Assembly: GCA_913009315.1 (NCBI GenBank)
Contig: CAJVZA010000010.1
Location: forward strand, 1 to 37,658
Direction of reading: 5' to 3'
Source: an uncultured Hippea sp.
GTDB taxonomy: Bacteria; Campylobacterota_A; Desulfurellia; JAADFJ01
Length of the DNA stretch: 37,658 bases
Below are positions 1-9,886 of this stretch, in pieces (the stretch's first letter is position 1; every line of letters begins with the position of its first letter). A program made the translations under genes and the position numbers. The notes under the pieces were generated by a model that had not been told where the DNA came from, searched no databases, and was given only the letters and a program-made list of their open reading frames with translations.

Positions 1-92
1 CTGTTTCCACCTCGTAGGTGGAAACAGAGGCCGCTGCGAGCGAAGCGCAGCAATCTCAGTTTCTTTAATGTATCACAGGCATCCTGCCTGTG
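1..92. repeat. Cluster of three short perfect hairpins (REP-like)
   Basis: CTGTTTCCACCT-cgt-AGGTGGAAACAG (1-27); GCTGCG-agcgaag-CGCAGC (33-51); CACAGGC-atcct-GCCTGTG (74-92). The middle one contains the GCGAGCGAAGCGCAGCAATCTC string typical of dispersed REP-like palindromes. Confidence 0.7.
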
Positions 93-133
93 TTCTCTTT
101 CTTTTGTCATACATATGACTTTCAGAGGTAATT

Positions 134-559
134 TTACTTATCGCAGCAATTCGGACAGCTTCCGTAAAAATAGATTTCGCATCCGGCAGGGCTATAGCCT
201 TTGCTCCTGATTTGTCTGAGGAGATCTTCTGAGCTCAGATACAGATCCGATATTTGTCCGCAAATCGTACAGACATAGTGAGCGTGAGGTTCTTTCTTCA
301 GTTCGTATCTTCTTTTCCCTGCAGTGATGCGAATCTCTTTGAGAATATGCTTATCCAAGAATATATCTATTATTTTGTAAATCGTTGCAGCGGAAATTGA
401 CGGAAACTCATTCTTCATCTTCTTATAAATCTGATCGGTAGAAATATGTCCGGCATTGGAAATTTCAGTTATCAATGCTATCCGCTGAGGAGTTACCTTC
501 AAAGCTTTTGCTCTCAAAATATCCATGGCTGCCTTTTTATGGTCTATTGTTTTCATCAT
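134..559 (-). CDS. Fur-family transcriptional regulator, PerR-like
   Basis: VTPQRIALITEI winged-helix region, HAHYVCTICG metal motif, C-terminal CPNC zinc motif; divergent from katA. Confidence 0.88.
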   Translation of the reverse strand: MMKTIDHKKAAMDILRAKALKVTPQRIALITEISNAGHISTDQIYKKMKNEFPSISAATIYKIIDIFLDKHILKEIRITAGKRRYELKKEPHAHYVCTICGQISDLYLSSEDLLRQIRSKGYSPAGCEIYFYGSCPNCCDK

Positions 560-611
560 ACTTTAAATATAGCATAAAGCATCTGAAATATCAAATAATA
601 ATTTTTATCCC

Positions 612-658
612 TTGATATTTCTACCACTTATATTATATTCTAAAGAGAATAGAATATA
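612..658 (+). promoter_or_regulatory. Putative katA promoter with overlapping inverted-repeat operator
   Basis: TTGATA (612-617) - 16 bp - TATATT (634-639); nested inverted repeats TATTCT-aaag-AGAATA (636-651) and TATATTC...GAATATA (634-640/652-658); RBS aggaggg follows. Confidence 0.5.
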
Positions 659-668
659 GGAGGGAATT

Positions 669-2135
669 ATGAAAGACGAAAAGAAAAAGTTGACCACCAA
701 TGCCGGAGCTCCCGTACCTGATAATCAGAATGTGATGACTGCAGGACCTCGCGGCCCGCAGTTGCTGCAGGATGTCTGGTTCCTGGAAAAACTCGCCCAG
801 TTCGATCGTGAGGTCATTCCCGAAAGGCGTATGCATGCCAAAGGATCCGGGGCATATGGAACTTTCACCGTTACCCATAATATCACCCGTTACACCAAGG
901 CCGATATTTTTTCAGAGATAGGCAAAAAGACCGAACTTTTTGCACGTTTTTCAACCGTGGCAGGTGAGCGCGGTGCGGCAGATGCGGAGCGTGACATCCG
1001 TGGATTTGCTGTTAAATTTTATACCGAAGAGGGCAATTGGGATCTGGTTGGAAACAATACTCCAGTCTTTTTCCTGCGTGATCCACTCAAGTTTCCCGAC
1101 CTTAATCACGCAGTGAAGCGAGATCCCAGGACAAATATGCGCAATGCCCGCAACAACTGGGACTTCTGGACATCACTTCCGGAGGCACTGCACCAAGTCA
1201 CAATAACTATGAGCGATCGCGGCATTCCTTCTTCCTATCGCCATATGCACGGCTTCGGCAGTCATACCTTCAGCCTCATCAATGCTCAAAATCAACGACA
1301 TTGGGTCAAATTCCATTGGATCTGCCAACAGGGTATCAAGAATCTTACAGATGCCGAGGCTGAGGCAATCATCGGCAAGAACCGCGAAAGCCATCAGCAC
1401 GACCTCTATGAAAGTATCGAGAAAAAAGAGTTTCCGAAGTGGAAGCTTTTCATCCAGGTCATGACTGAAAAGGAAGCTGCCGACTGCCCGTACAATCCGT
1501 TTGACCTGACAAAGGTGTGGCTTCACAAAGACTATCCGCTGATTGAGGTTGGTATTATGGAACTGAATCGCAATCCGGAAAATTATTTTGCCGAGGTCGA
1601 GCAGTCCGCCTTTAATCCTGCCAATATTGTGCCAGGTATTGGTTTTTCACCTGATAAAATGCTGCAGGGCCGTCTGTTTTCATACGGCGATGCTCAGCGT
1701 TATCGGCTTGGTGTTAACCATCACCTGATTCCGGTCAACGCCTCGCGCTGCTCATTCCACAGTTACCACCGTGATGGTGCCATGCGGGTTGACGGCAACT
1801 ACGGCAGCACTCTCGCCTATGAGCCTAACAGCTATGGTGAATGGGGACAGCAGCCAGAGTTCTCGGAACCGCCTCTCAGTCTGGACGGTGCCGCCGATCA
1901 TTGGAACCATCGTAATGACAACGATTACTATACCCAGCCAGGCTTACTTTTCCGGCTGATGAGTCCTGTGCAGCAGAAAGTACTTTTTGCCAATACTGCC
2001 CGCGCTATGGGCGATGCTCCTGAGGCGATTAAGCTCCGCCATATCGGCAACTGTCTGAAAGCCGATCCGGCTTATGGTAAAGGCGTAGCCGACGCTTTGG
2101 GTATTTCACTTTATGATGTGCCCGGCGGTGTATGA
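669..2135 (+). CDS. katA: Catalase (heme monofunctional)
   Basis: Full-length 488 aa with [47 protein letters not shown] and the heme-ligand region [17 protein letters not shown]. Confidence 0.97.
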   Translation: MKDEKKKLTTNAGAPVPDNQNVMTAGPRGPQLLQDVWFLEKLAQFDREVIPERRMHAKGSGAYGTFTVTHNITRYTKADIFSEIGKKTELFARFSTVAGERGAADAERDIRGFAVKFYTEEGNWDLVGNNTPVFFLRDPLKFPDLNHAVKRDPRTNMRNARNNWDFWTSLPEALHQVTITMSDRGIPSSYRHMHGFGSHTFSLINAQNQRHWVKFHWICQQGIKNLTDAEAEAIIGKNRESHQHDLYESIEKKEFPKWKLFIQVMTEKEAADCPYNPFDLTKVWLHKDYPLIEVGIMELNRNPENYFAEVEQSAFNPANIVPGIGFSPDKMLQGRLFSYGDAQRYRLGVNHHLIPVNASRCSFHSYHRDGAMRVDGNYGSTLAYEPNSYGEWGQQPEFSEPPLSLDGAADHWNHRNDNDYYTQPGLLFRLMSPVQQKVLFANTARAMGDAPEAIKLRHIGNCLKADPAYGKGVADALGISLYDVPGGV

Positions 2136-2153
2136 AGTAAGCAGCTAACAATT

Positions 2154-2191
2154 GGTTTCAGCGGACGGCATCATCTCGCCGCCGCTGAACC
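2154..2191 (+). terminator. Possible terminator hairpin downstream of katA
   Basis: GGTTTCAGCGG ... CCGCTGAACC imperfect stem; no strong T-tract. Confidence 0.4.
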
Positions 2192-2353
2192 ATACAACTC
2201 CAAAAAATAATTCTCTGCTAAACTGCAGCCCAATAATGAAATTGCCGCACAATAAACAATTACGGTTTCATAACAAAAATTAACAATATTACTATACGTC
2301 TATTCGCAGCAAGATCCGGCTGAAGTCATTCTGCAGGATATCAATGAATATGG

Positions 2354-3574
2354 TTAAAAAAGGGAGCTGATTGCAGCATATATTCCAAAAATGCTTGTCG
2401 TTGCTACTACCACACCTACCACCACAGAGTAACCTCCATGAAGGCGATACGGTTCGGGCAGGGCTTTCAGCGCAAGCAAATATAAAAATCCTAACACAAT
2501 CGGCAGCAATGCTGCATTCATCACTTGTACAGCCACACTCAGGTCAACGAGGTTAATACCAGAAATTACCATTGCGCCTCCTGCTACCAGCATAACGATA
2601 TAAACTGCGTAAAACCATGGGGCGCTGTGCGGCTGATGTTCAAGAGATCGTTGATAGCCGCTCACCTCGCCCAATCCCCAGGCGGCTGCAAGCGAAACCA
2701 CGATTGCCGCTACCAATGACGCTCCAACCATGCCCAGGGCAAAGAAGATTGTCCCCACGGTTTTACCTAAAAAAGGAGTTAGCGCATCCGCTATTTGCTG
2801 CACCGTGTTCAGGGATTCACCGGGATGATATACACCAATGGTTGCGGCGACCGCCACCAGTATCGCTATCATGATAAGCTGCGTGATGACCGCACCTATG
2901 GCGGTGTCCTGGCGGGCTGTCCGCAGATCTTTGGTTGTCATTCCTCTATCTACAACCGCAGATTGATGATAAAATACCATCCATGGCATAATCACCGCTC
3001 CGACATTGGCCACAGCCAGATACATATACCCGGGTTCACGCCATGGAATCTGGGTTAAGCCGTTCAGCATAGCCGCAGGACTTGGATGTGCCCACCAGGC
3101 CACCACCAGAAATACCAATTCAAAGCTGCCGATCAGGATGGCAATACGTTCAACCGAGAGATATGAACCGGTCCATGCCACAATAGAGAGAAACAGCACA
3201 GTCATGCTCACGCTAATCCATGTCGGTATCCCAAAAAGCAAACCGGCACCTGCCACTCCGGCAAACTCGGTAACCAAAGCTCCGAGGCAGGCAACTATCA
3301 GAGTGGAAACCGAAAGCCATGCCCATCCTTTACCGAAGTGTTCACGGATAAGCTCACCATGCCCTTTGCCGGTTACCAGCCCCAGCCGTACCGCAAGCTC
3401 CTGTACCATGTAAACAACAGGGATAAGTACAAGCTGCAGCAAAAGCAGTCTGTATCCCCACACTGCTCCGCTTTGTGCAGCTGTAATTACGCTCCCCGCA
3501 TCGGTATCGGCAAACATCACTACCAGCCCCGGTCCAAATATTGTAAAAAGGCTTCGTATATTAAGACGTTTCAT
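2354..3574 (-). CDS. Nramp (SLC11)-related divalent metal transporter, non-canonical
   Basis: Multi-TM protein; TM1 GPGLVVMFADTDAGS replaces the canonical DPGN; TM6 MPWMVFYHQSAVVDRG. Start taken as MKRLNIRSLF; the ORF can extend to 3610. Confidence 0.85.
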   Translation of the reverse strand: MKRLNIRSLFTIFGPGLVVMFADTDAGSVITAAQSGAVWGYRLLLLQLVLIPVVYMVQELAVRLGLVTGKGHGELIREHFGKGWAWLSVSTLIVACLGALVTEFAGVAGAGLLFGIPTWISVSMTVLFLSIVAWTGSYLSVERIAILIGSFELVFLVVAWWAHPSPAAMLNGLTQIPWREPGYMYLAVANVGAVIMPWMVFYHQSAVVDRGMTTKDLRTARQDTAIGAVITQLIMIAILVAVAATIGVYHPGESLNTVQQIADALTPFLGKTVGTIFFALGMVGASLVAAIVVSLAAAWGLGEVSGYQRSLEHQPHSAPWFYAVYIVMLVAGGAMVISGINLVDLSVAVQVMNAALLPIVLGFLYLLALKALPEPYRLHGGYSVVVGVVVATTSIFGIYAAISSLF

Positions 3575-3893
3575 AGCTGCTTCGCTCTGAGAAGCTCCGC
3601 CTCTATGCACGGCAAGCTCGAACAGAGCGTCCCTTTAAGACTCTTTACATTGGCAGCTTGAATAATCAAATTACGAAACAATGCCGAAACCATCGTAATA
3701 TGGTGAAACGCCATCATGGTGTACCAAAAAAACAAGAGTTTGTCGGTAAACGTCCTTCTTTGTTGTATATATTTTTTATCTTATAAGAAGCATATATGCC
3801 CAATATCATCCGGATACCTTTTGAAACGCCCAAAACAACATAAATCCACATTATTTCATACCTCGTATTTACCTTGATATTAAGTTTAAGGGC

Positions 3894-4084
3894 TGACTGT
3901 TTTTGAAACATATTTATGCCAGCCGCTTCTGTAACAATCAACCCAATACCTGCGTTGCCGATCTGTCCGGAATTTGCTCATACAAAATCGTATCCGTAAT
4001 GACAAATGAAATAAAACCGGCACTGAACCAAACGGCGTACGCAATTTCAGCAAGTATTGCTCCTACTAAACATATATAGGCCAT
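3894..4084 (-). pseudogene. Remnant of a small multidrug resistance (SMR/EmrE-like) gene
   Basis: MAYICLVGAILAEI fused directly to AYAVWFSAGF..., then a frameshift into IGNAGIGLIVTEAAGINMFQKQS; matches SMR N- and C-terminal segments with the middle missing. Confidence 0.55.
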
Positions 4085-4339
4085 CTATTATTTTCTTTAA
4101 AAACTAAAATCTCCCTGCTGTAATCCTGTCTCAAAGTTGTCTCATTTTATGATACACATATCAACAGCAGCAAGCTGTTTGTATGGATAGAATATTGGAT
4201 TTTTGAGATGCCGGTCTCATATTTCATCAGACATACCGATCACTTCTATCAATTCGCAGAATTGCAATTATTAACCTGCATTGCACACCAAACAGCGATT
4301 TAACAAAATTAAAAAGCGCACAAGAGAAATTATAAATAG

Positions 4340-4984
4340 TTATAAGAAGTGTTCCTTGAACGGGTTGTGCACACGCTCATGTTTAATAGTGGTTTTGCTT
4401 CCATGTCCGGTAAAAATCGTTACATCATCGGGCAGCTTCATCAGTTTGCGCAAGCTCTCCTTTGTCTTTTTAAAATCACCTCCGGGTAGATCAAACCTTC
4501 CTATGCCTTCATAAAATATTAAATCGCCGGCAAATAAAAATTTTAAGTCCTCTTCATAAAAAGCTATCAATCCCGGAGTATGGCCCGGATATTCAATAAC
4601 TCTAAGGCAATAACTTCCTACCTTTATCGTGTCACCTTCGACAAGAAGTCTGTCCGCCGGAGGCGAAGCAGCCGCTTGTATGCCGAACAGTTCTGCCGAT
4701 CTGTATGATTCGGTTAGAGCCGGAGCATCTTTTCTGCCGATCAGAATGGGTGCCGAAAATCGTTCTTTTAAAACCTTATTTCCTTCGACATGATCAAAAT
4801 GCATATGCGTGCAGCAGATTGCAGCAAGCCTTCCTCCGAAATTATCTATCTCTTCAACTATCTGTTTGCTGTTTCCGGGATCAACCGCAACGAGAACCCT
4901 GTCTTTTTTGTCTCCGAAAAGCCAGCAGTTCTCCTCTATGGGAGGACTTACAATCTGTTTGATAAATGGTTCTGTTTTTATCAT
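4340..4984 (-). CDS. MBL-fold metallo-hydrolase (glyoxalase II-like)
   Basis: CTHMHFDHVEGNK motif, YPGHTPGLIAF, FAGDLIF, FTGHGSKT. Confidence 0.9.
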   Translation of the reverse strand: MIKTEPFIKQIVSPPIEENCWLFGDKKDRVLVAVDPGNSKQIVEEIDNFGGRLAAICCTHMHFDHVEGNKVLKERFSAPILIGRKDAPALTESYRSAELFGIQAAASPPADRLLVEGDTIKVGSYCLRVIEYPGHTPGLIAFYEEDLKFLFAGDLIFYEGIGRFDLPGGDFKKTKESLRKLMKLPDDVTIFTGHGSKTTIKHERVHNPFKEHFL

Positions 4985-5808
4985 AGCGTATAAGCGTCTG
5001 CCATCAGATATCCTCTGTATGAAACAGATGCTTCTCCCTCCATCGATACCGAGCTGAATTTTTTGCCGTCATATTCAAAATCTATTATGAGCTCTTTATC
5101 GGTAATTGTGTGAACCTTTACCGGACGCTCAACTAATCCATGCGCAAATGCAATCAGCGCAGAAGCAACTGCACCTGTTCCGCAGGCAAGTGTTTCGCCC
5201 TCAACGCCTCTTTCGTATGTTCTCATTTTTATATTATGTCTGTCCGGAATCTCTATAAAATCTACATTGGTTCCATTAGGACCAAAAAAGCTGTGATAGC
5301 GGGTTTTGACACCGATGCCCATCAGATCGCATTGCGCAACGTTTTCCACCGGATAAACCATATGCGGAACTCCTGAATCGACAAAACCGCCCTTCGGCAT
5401 TCCCTCCGGCGACACAACACTCTTGAGATTTTTTGGATCAATCATATGAACCTTTACTCTGTCTCTGTCAAGAATTTCTGCTTTTATTATTCCGGCTTTT
5501 GTTCTGAATGCAGGCTTTTTTCCGGTAATACCGAGTTCGTAAGCTATTCTTGAAACACATCTTGCCCCATTTCCGCACATCTCAGCTTCCGATCCATCGG
5601 AATTGTAAAATTTCCATCTAAAATCGACATCGTCACATGAGTCATTCTGTATAAGAATTACTCCATCGGCTCCTACGGAAAATCTGCGTTCGCATATTTT
5701 TTCGACCCATTTGCTTATATTTTTAAATTCGTTTTCTATCTTTTTGTCCCTGTCATCAATTATTATAAAATCGTTTCCCGCACCGTTTGCCTTATAAAAT
5801 TCTATCAT
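4981..5808 (-). CDS. dapF: Diaminopimelate epimerase
   Basis: FYKANGAGNDFIIID, AEMCGNGARCV, ERGVEGETLACGTGAVAS. Confidence 0.97.
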   Translation of the reverse strand: MIEFYKANGAGNDFIIIDDRDKKIENEFKNISKWVEKICERRFSVGADGVILIQNDSCDDVDFRWKFYNSDGSEAEMCGNGARCVSRIAYELGITGKKPAFRTKAGIIKAEILDRDRVKVHMIDPKNLKSVVSPEGMPKGGFVDSGVPHMVYPVENVAQCDLMGIGVKTRYHSFFGPNGTNVDFIEIPDRHNIKMRTYERGVEGETLACGTGAVASALIAFAHGLVERPVKVHTITDKELIIDFEYDGKKFSSVSMEGEASVSYRGYLMADAYTL

Positions 5809-5812
5809 ACTT

Positions 5813-7063
5813 TCATACCTCGGCTTTTATCAAATCTTTATATGTTTCCGGCCTTCTAATCACGGAAAACTGATCCTTATCAACGAGAACCTCAGCTATA
5901 TTGGGTCTCGCATTATAATGGCTCGACATACTGAATCCGTACGCTCCGGCACTCATTACAGCTATCAAGTTGCCTTCGGCCATTCGGTCGATGCTTATAT
6001 TTTTAGCCAGAAAATCACCGCTTTCGCATACCGGACCAACTACATCAACCGTGACCTTTCCGCTTCCATTTTTTAAGGTTACGGGAATAATCTTATGTTC
6101 CGCATGATAAAGTGTCGGTCTTATAAGATCCGTCATTGCCGCATCAACAATATAAAACAACTTTTCGCCATTGTCTTTTATATAAAGAATCTTTGTAACG
6201 AGAGCACCTCCTTCTCCAACCATAAACCTGCCCGGTTCGCATATAAGCAGAGCTTCCGGATACACAGAGACAATTCTCTTTGCAATCTCGGCATAGCTAT
6301 CTAAATTAATCACCTCATCATTAAGGTATTTTATACCTATGCCTCCGCCTATATCTATTGTCTCAAGCATTATGCCTGACAATTTAAGCTTTTTCAAAAA
6401 CTCAACAATAATTTTTGCAGCATCATTAAATACGGACAGATCGGTTAGCTGAGAACCGATATGAAAGTGTATCCCTTTGATTCTGATACCTTTCATTGAT
6501 TCTGCGTCTTTGTATAGCTCGAATGCCTGCTCAAGCGGTATTCCGAATTTATATTTTTTCATTCCCGTCGAAATATACGGATGAGTTTTCGGGTCAACAT
6601 TCGGGTTGACTCTTATTGCAATCGAAGCAGTCATACCTTGTGATGCTGCTATATTGTTAATCTTTTTCAGCTCGCTTCGTGATTCTACATTAAATTGGCC
6701 TATGCCGCTTTTCAGAGCATATTTTATCTCTTCTGCAGTTTTTCCGACACCTGCATAAACCATTTTAGACGGTTTGATTCCTCCTGCCAGCGCCTTGTAG
6801 ATTTCGCCGCCGGATACAACATCAGCTCCTGCGCCAAGTTTTGCAAAAATGTTTATAATCGAAAGATTACTGTTTGCCTTGACGGCGTAGGCAATCAGAT
6901 GCCTTATTTTTTCCTTACTTAAAACGTTGTCCAGGCGGTTATAATGCGCCTCAAAACTGCTTTTACTATATAGATAGAGCGGACTGCCGACTTTTTCTAT
7001 TATCGCTTTTATATCGGTATTTTCACAGTGCAGTGTACCTGCTATATAATTAAACGATTCCAA
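5813..7063 (-). CDS. lysA: Diaminopimelate decarboxylase
   Basis: AYAVKANSNLSI (PLP Lys), HFHIGSQL, ICEPGRFMVGEGG, GPVCESGDFLA. Confidence 0.97.
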   Translation of the reverse strand: MESFNYIAGTLHCENTDIKAIIEKVGSPLYLYSKSSFEAHYNRLDNVLSKEKIRHLIAYAVKANSNLSIINIFAKLGAGADVVSGGEIYKALAGGIKPSKMVYAGVGKTAEEIKYALKSGIGQFNVESRSELKKINNIAASQGMTASIAIRVNPNVDPKTHPYISTGMKKYKFGIPLEQAFELYKDAESMKGIRIKGIHFHIGSQLTDLSVFNDAAKIIVEFLKKLKLSGIMLETIDIGGGIGIKYLNDEVINLDSYAEIAKRIVSVYPEALLICEPGRFMVGEGGALVTKILYIKDNGEKLFYIVDAAMTDLIRPTLYHAEHKIIPVTLKNGSGKVTVDVVGPVCESGDFLAKNISIDRMAEGNLIAVMSAGAYGFSMSSHYNARPNIAEVLVDKDQFSVIRRPETYKDLIKAEV

Positions 7064-7071
7064 ATTTCCTC

Positions 7072-7782
7072 CTATAATCCAAAAATCAGATATACAATAT
7101 AAGTAACACTAATGCCTAAAAAGCTTCCTACAACTATTTCCGATATTGTGTGTATCCCAAGAGATAATCTACTCTCCGCAACTAATAATGCAACTATAAG
7201 CATTGAAAAATCAACAATTAAGCTGCTGTTTTTTACAACAACCAGTGCCCACAGCGAAAATGCAATGGCGGAGTGACCGCTCGGCATTCCGCCATATAGC
7301 GGCGGTACCTCAGGTGAAACAACAGATTTGATCAGTACAACCAGAAAAAGGGTTATGATCAGGCTTATCAAAACAATAACATGATATGGGAGAATAATTT
7401 TTTGGCGGCTGTTCCATAACATGCTCATGTGCGGATAAAAGACAATATAACCTATTACAAGCGCGCTGATTACAGCTATAAGAACCATTCCTGCAGATAT
7501 ATCTTTAATCTTCTGTATCCTTATATCGTGTATCGATGTTATTACATTACATAGTCTTTCGACTAAACTGTTCACAAATTCTGCAAGAATTACTATAGTG
7601 ACAGCAAACACAATTGCAAACCATTCGGCTTTGTTCAATCCGAAAACAAACGATGCTATAATCACGATTAGGGCAGCAGCAAAATGAAATTTTAGATGCG
7701 GCTCTTCTCTCAAGGCATCAACTATTCCCTTGATTGCCCAATTAAAACTTGAAAATGGAAGTTTTTCGAATTTCTTTTTCAC
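7072..7782 (-). CDS. Diacylglycerol kinase-like (DgkA) / PAP2 phosphatase fusion
   Basis: N-terminal DgkA-like EEPHLKFHFAAALIVI...EFVNSLVERLCN...KDISAGMVLI; C-terminal PAP2 GGMPSGHSAIAFSLWA and SRLSLGIHTISEIVVG. Confidence 0.9.
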   Translation of the reverse strand: MKKKFEKLPFSSFNWAIKGIVDALREEPHLKFHFAAALIVIIASFVFGLNKAEWFAIVFAVTIVILAEFVNSLVERLCNVITSIHDIRIQKIKDISAGMVLIAVISALVIGYIVFYPHMSMLWNSRQKIILPYHVIVLISLIITLFLVVLIKSVVSPEVPPLYGGMPSGHSAIAFSLWALVVVKNSSLIVDFSMLIVALLVAESRLSLGIHTISEIVVGSFLGISVTYIVYLIFGL

Positions 7783-8828
7783 AAATGAAATGCTTTTGCG
7801 ATCGCCTTGTAATCAGAAGGCATGCTTATCGGAGGTACGCTGGATTCAATGGCGTTATCGGGATCTTTTAACCCGTTTCCCGTAAGAGTGCAGACGATAA
7901 TATCGGTTGATTTAAAAAATGAGTTCCCTGATAATTTAAGAAGTCCGGCAACGGAAGCGGCGGATGCAGGCTCGCAAAAAATTCCTTCATGATCGGCCAA
8001 AAGTTTATATGCAGTCAGAATTTCATCATCAGTTACGGAATCTATCAATCCTCCCGATTCATTCTTTGCACTAAGAGCATTTTCCCATGAAGCCGGATTG
8101 CCTATTCTGATAGCTGTAGCTACGGTTTCAGGATGCAGTACTTTATGTCCCAAAACAATCGGTGCAGCTCCGGCAGCCTGAAATCCAAGCATAGCAGGAA
8201 GGCTTTCAGTCTTGCCTATTTTATAATATTCCTTATAGCCTTTCCAGTAAGCAGTTATATTACCCGCATTACCCACAGGAAGAATGTGATAAGTCGGGCT
8301 ATCGGAAAGATCATCAACAATCTCAAAAGAGGCGCTTTTCTGACCTTCGATTCGGTAAGGATTGACGGAATTTACAAGCGCAACATGATATTCGTTCGCT
8401 ATATTTCTGACAATATTCAACGCATCATCGAAATTTCCATCGATTTGAACAACAGAAGCCCCGTAAAGCATAGCCTGGGAGAGTTTGCCGAGTGCAATTT
8501 TTCCTTTAGGTATTATAACAACCGCCTTCATGCCTGCTCTTGCCGCATAAGCAGCGGCCGAAGCAGATGTATTTCCCGTAGATGCGCAGACAACCGAATC
8601 ATATCCTTCCGATTTTGCTTTGCTTACAGCTACAGTCATTCCTCTGTCTTTGAATGATCCTGTAGGATTGGATCCTTCGTATTTAAAAAACAGCGCTGCA
8701 TTGCCTGTCATGGTCTCTATATATGCACTTCTAATAAGCGGAGTATTGCCTTCATTTAATGTTATTATATGATCACTATCGCCTATAGGCATTAACGGCC
8801 TGTAGCGATCAATTATTCCATTATACAA
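7779..8828 (-). CDS. thrC: Threonine synthase
   Basis: EGNTPLIRS, FKYEGSNPTGSFKDRGMTVAVSKA, CASTGNTSASAAAYAARAG, LPVGNAGNITAYW. Confidence 0.96.
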   Translation of the reverse strand: MYNGIIDRYRPLMPIGDSDHIITLNEGNTPLIRSAYIETMTGNAALFFKYEGSNPTGSFKDRGMTVAVSKAKSEGYDSVVCASTGNTSASAAAYAARAGMKAVVIIPKGKIALGKLSQAMLYGASVVQIDGNFDDALNIVRNIANEYHVALVNSVNPYRIEGQKSASFEIVDDLSDSPTYHILPVGNAGNITAYWKGYKEYYKIGKTESLPAMLGFQAAGAAPIVLGHKVLHPETVATAIRIGNPASWENALSAKNESGGLIDSVTDDEILTAYKLLADHEGIFCEPASAASVAGLLKLSGNSFFKSTDIIVCTLTGNGLKDPDNAIESSVPPISMPSDYKAIAKAFHL

Positions 8829-9675
8829 TCTTCTCCTCCCGAAAATTAATTTTTGTTTTTACCATATCATTCAAAATCTCTCTGTTTCTCGCCGCAATAA
8901 ACGGACTGCCTTTCTTTAAATTAACATCAGCATCAAAAGGTTCTCCGTTTTGATTACTTAAGCAGCCGCCCGCTTCCTCAAGAATAAGTTTTCCTGCTGC
9001 ATAATCAAAAGTTCTGCTGTCAAGCGGATGCACGAATCCATCTGCGGCCGAATCGGCAAGATAGCTCAAATCAAGCGCTACCGATCCAAAAACTCTTATT
9101 TTGTTAAACATTTTTCTATAAATTAAAAATTCCTTTAAAACGGCATCCTCGTAAATTCCCTCGGTAATCAGAATTTCCTTTTTGGCATCTCCGTTGGTTT
9201 TGATCTGTCCGGCTGCTTTTCCGTGTCTTGTTAGAAAATAGTTATCTTTGAATGCGCCCCTATCCTTTATTGCATAAAATCGATCTCCATTCGAAAGATT
9301 CATGACAACGGAAACGGTTGTCGAACTAATCATTTTCTCTGTTTTGGCAATAGCAATAGAATAAAAAGGCAATCCTCTTTTTGCATTTATGCTTCCATCT
9401 ATAGGATCGATAAGAACAATCGGGCTGGTATCATCTCCGCCGTTTACAAAAATTTTTCCGGCCTCTTCAGATATAATAACCGCCGAAATATTAAATGATT
9501 CAAATTTTTCAATAAAAATATCTTCTGCCGACCGGTCAATTTGTATAGTTGTATCGCCTCCGGCTCCTTTTCCAATTGAAGCAGCCATTTCTTCGGAACC
9601 GGCTTTTCCATACAAATTTTTAAAAATAGCTTCGCTTATATCAAGAAAAGCAGAAAGCCAACTATAATCTTTCAT
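8821..9675 (-). CDS. Inositol monophosphatase / FBPase-like phosphatase
   Basis: IISEEAG, IDPIDGSINAKRGLPFYSIAIA, LDSRTFDYAAGKLILEEAGG. Confidence 0.92.
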   Translation of the reverse strand: MKDYSWLSAFLDISEAIFKNLYGKAGSEEMAASIGKGAGGDTTIQIDRSAEDIFIEKFESFNISAVIISEEAGKIFVNGGDDTSPIVLIDPIDGSINAKRGLPFYSIAIAKTEKMISSTTVSVVMNLSNGDRFYAIKDRGAFKDNYFLTRHGKAAGQIKTNGDAKKEILITEGIYEDAVLKEFLIYRKMFNKIRVFGSVALDLSYLADSAADGFVHPLDSRTFDYAAGKLILEEAGGCLSNQNGEPFDADVNLKKGSPFIAARNREILNDMVKTKINFREEKIV

Positions 9676-9886
9676 AAATTTAATTCCTTAATTTTATTTT
9701 TTTCATACGGTAAATTATTATATACGATTAACCTTTTAATTCCAGAAAAGGTCTGAACATTCAGCAAATTTTTCTTAATTTATACGGACGGGATCAGGCA
9801 TGGGATTTCTATTGATTATAAGCTGCCGTCTTTTTATAATATTACAATTTAACTTAATACTGCTATATTGAATCGAAGGAGGCGGA

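Noticed and set aside
1173-1526. 117-aa minus ORF inside katA
   Set aside because: Antisense shadow of the catalase reading frame.
2281-2325. Short open frame ending YSQQDPAEVILQDINEYG-stop between katA and the Nramp-related gene
   Set aside because: No start codon and a stop a few codons upstream; too short to support.
2371-3661. Chain of plus-strand ORFs (61-135 aa)
   Set aside because: Antisense to the well-supported Nramp-related gene; translations have no recognisable domains.
8133-8657. 174-aa plus ORF within thrC
   Set aside because: Antisense to threonine synthase; basic, Ser/Arg-rich composition typical of shadow ORFs.
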